Shown: positions 44,309 to 45,300 of the stretch, piece after piece | Layout: every line of letters starts with the position of its first letter | Position numbering within the stretch: position 1 is the first letter of the stretch | Source: Methyloprofundus sp. | Lineage (GTDB): Bacteria > Pseudomonadota > Gammaproteobacteria > Methylococcales > Methylomonadaceae | DNA: 45,300 bases | Assembly: GCA_012960135.1 (NCBI GenBank) | Contig: DUBW01000007.1 | Coordinates: 1-45,300 of the forward strand | Direction: 5' to 3' | Notes under the pieces: model-generated | Seen by the model: the letters and a program-made list of their open reading frames with translations, nothing else | What the model was told of the DNA's origin: nothing | Databases searched by the model: none | Program-made: the position numbers and the translations under genes

Positions 44309-44400
44309 GGAGAGGTGGCCGAGTGGCCGAAGGCGCTCCCCTGCTAAGGGAGTATGGGCTTTATATCCCATCGAGGGTTCGAATCCCTCCCTCTTCGCCA
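44309..44400 (+). tRNA. tRNA-Ser (GCT)
   Basis: A 92-base class II tRNA with acceptor GGAGAGG pairing CCTCTTC, a GCT anticodon in the CCTGCTAAG loop, a long variable arm (about 13 bases, TATGGGCT...ATATCCCATC) and the T-arm GGGTTCGAATCCC. CCA is encoded. It follows csrA by 12 bases. Confidence 0.97.
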
Positions 44401-44476
44401 TTTTAAGTAGTTAGCGGTAAACAATTAACCGTTGACAGGGAATAAAATAACAAGGATAATTAAAAAGCTAAATAAG

Positions 44477-44553
44477 GCGCCCGTAGCTCAGCTGGATAGA
44501 GTACTCGGCTACGAACCGAGCGGTCGGGAGTTCGAATCTCTCCGGGCGCGCCA
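44477..44553 (+). tRNA. tRNA-Arg (ACG)
   Basis: A 77-base tRNA: acceptor GCGCCCG pairs with CGGGCGC, the anticodon is ACG in CTACGAA (A34 to be modified to inosine), the T-arm is GGAGTTCGAATCTC, and CCA is encoded. Confidence 0.97.
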
Positions 44554-44571
44554 TTATTTATAAAAGTTTAA

Positions 44572-44647
44572 TCCCCTGTAGCTCAGCTGGTAGAGCGGGT
44601 GACTGTTAATCACTAGGTCGGCGGTTCGAGCCCGTCCGGGGGAGCCA
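44572..44647 (+). tRNA. tRNA-Asn (GTT)
   Basis: A 76-base tRNA: acceptor TCCCCTG pairs with CGGGGGA (one wobble), anticodon GTT in ACTGTTAAT, T-arm with GGTTCGAGCCC, CCA encoded. Last of the three-tRNA run. Confidence 0.96.
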
Positions 44648-44655
44648 AATATAAG

Positions 44656-44688
44656 AAAGCCTTACATGTAAATGTAGGGCTTTTTTTT
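44656..44688 (+). terminator. Intrinsic terminator of the tRNA operon
   Basis: AAAGCCTTACAT (44656-44667) pairs, with one mismatch/wobble, with ATGTAGGGCTTT (44672-44683), followed by an 8-T run. It lies 9 bases after tRNA-Asn. Confidence 0.9.
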
Positions 44689-44730
44689 GCCTTGAAGAAA
44701 GTCAGGTCACTATACAAACAAACTGGATCA

Positions 44731-45114
44731 ATGACAAAATTTAATGACAGCTTTGGGCGCTGTATAAATGATCCTCTTTTTTTAGATCAGTTTTACGCTA
44801 TTTTCCTTGCTAGTTCCGATGAAATCAGTGCCCTGTTTACAGAGGCGGATATAGACACTCAAAAAGCCATGCTGATGACCTCACTGGTCTATATGAGCGA
44901 TCCAGATCTACTTGCTTCGATAGCGGGGAAGCATAATCATATAAAGCCATATTTCTATACGCTGTGGTTAGATAGTTTGATGACTACTGCAAAGACCATT
45001 GATCCACTTTTTGACGTTGAAACTGAGCTGTTATGGAGAGAAACGTTGCAGCAGGGGATTGATTTTATGATTAGTTCAACCCGTTGCTTTACCCAAACTG
45101 CGGTGGCAAAATGA
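44731..45114 (+). CDS. Globin-like protein
   Basis: A 127-residue all-helical protein with a globin-like pattern: FNDSFGRCINDPLFLDQFYA (helix A/B region), LASSDEISALFTEADIDTQK, then AGKHNHIKPYFYTLWLDSLM, where His68 or His70 could be the proximal haem ligand, and a final long helix with ELLWRETLQQGIDFMIS. Such short single-domain globins occur in gammaproteobacteria, but I cannot prove haem binding. A TTG-start extension at 44692 overlaps the tRNA terminator, so I prefer ATG at 44731. It stands alone; context gives no partner. Confidence 0.6.
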   Translation: MTKFNDSFGRCINDPLFLDQFYAIFLASSDEISALFTEADIDTQKAMLMTSLVYMSDPDLLASIAGKHNHIKPYFYTLWLDSLMTTAKTIDPLFDVETELLWRETLQQGIDFMISSTRCFTQTAVAK

Positions 45115-45300
45115 TCTCGCAGAAAATAACTGTAATATATCGTGATCAGGTGTTCTGATACCGAACTCGACCTTAAATTACAAAATTCCCATAAGTTTCG
45201 CCTAAGTCAAACCCTGTAAAGACATCTTAGCGAAAGTAGCCTCGGCTCAAACCAGCTATTTTGGATCTCAATGCCTCAATGAATATACTTTAGGTTCAGG
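45115..45300. other. Right-end gene-free DNA
   Basis: The last 186 bases hold no ORF or hairpin that I can support. A gene may begin beyond the edge. Confidence 0.4.

Noticed and set aside
1-45300. CRISPR array, prophage or integrative element
   Set aside because: No regularly spaced direct repeats, integrase, phage structural genes or attachment-site duplication of the tRNA genes were seen.

Overview
The window looks like a stretch of gammaproteobacterial chromosome, AT-leaning and densely coded, with no plasmid or phage backbone. The evidence is the recA-recX-alaS-lysC-csrA-tRNA(Ser, Arg, Asn) block, the succinylase lysine pathway (dapD, a dapC relic, yffB-like/dapE), a cytochrome c4-like protein, an OprP-type porin with a canonical Pho box, and several hybrid or c-di-GMP signalling proteins. 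A Methylococcales-like methylotroph would fit the general flavour, but no methane or methanol oxidation gene is present, so that placement is only a guess.

Layout. 1-3.1 kb: an oligopeptide-type ABC binding lipoprotein and one permease. 3.1-5.8 kb: cytochrome c4-like protein, small conserved proteins, a TPR-like protein and two paralogous tiny membrane proteins, punctuated by three copies of a structured intergenic repeat. 5.8-8.3 kb: a two-gene unit of GCS2-type ligase plus AstE/AspA-type amidohydrolase. 8.3-9.1 kb: non-coding DNA with a decayed element bounded by inverted repeats. 9.1-17.6 kb: a B12-dependent radical SAM protein, a very large hybrid histidine kinase, and a divergent response regulator with an AlbA_2 (Schlafen-like) output domain. 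17.8-25.0 kb: the most interesting region, with an ABC exporter facing away from a carbamoyltransferase, a two-domain haem-oxygenase-like diiron protein, an AlkB-like membrane diiron oxygenase and a coupled 43-codon ORF. 25.2-30.6 kb: a secreted and anchored protein with a predicted N-terminal histidine, then the dap region with a deleted dapC relic, dapD, a periplasmic-sensor diguanylate cyclase, an ArsC/YffB-like protein and dapE. 30.7-37.9 kb: a coiled-coil DUF481 protein, a lipoprotein, a minus-strand moaA/rhodanese/AlbA_2 unit whose rhodanese is frameshifted, a NitT/TauT-like binding protein and a Pho-box-controlled porin. 38.1-45.3 kb: the housekeeping block, ending in three tRNAs, a terminator and a globin-like protein.

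The best candidate for an undescribed system is the 17.8-25.0 kb divergon. It joins two chemically different non-haem diiron oxygenase families to an O-carbamoyltransferase and an export ABC pair. A reasonable hypothesis is oxidation, carbamoylation and export of a hydrophobic metabolite; the substrate cannot be read from the sequence. A second notable signal is a family of intergenic hairpins whose loop is conserved while the stems differ in sequence yet stay complementary.
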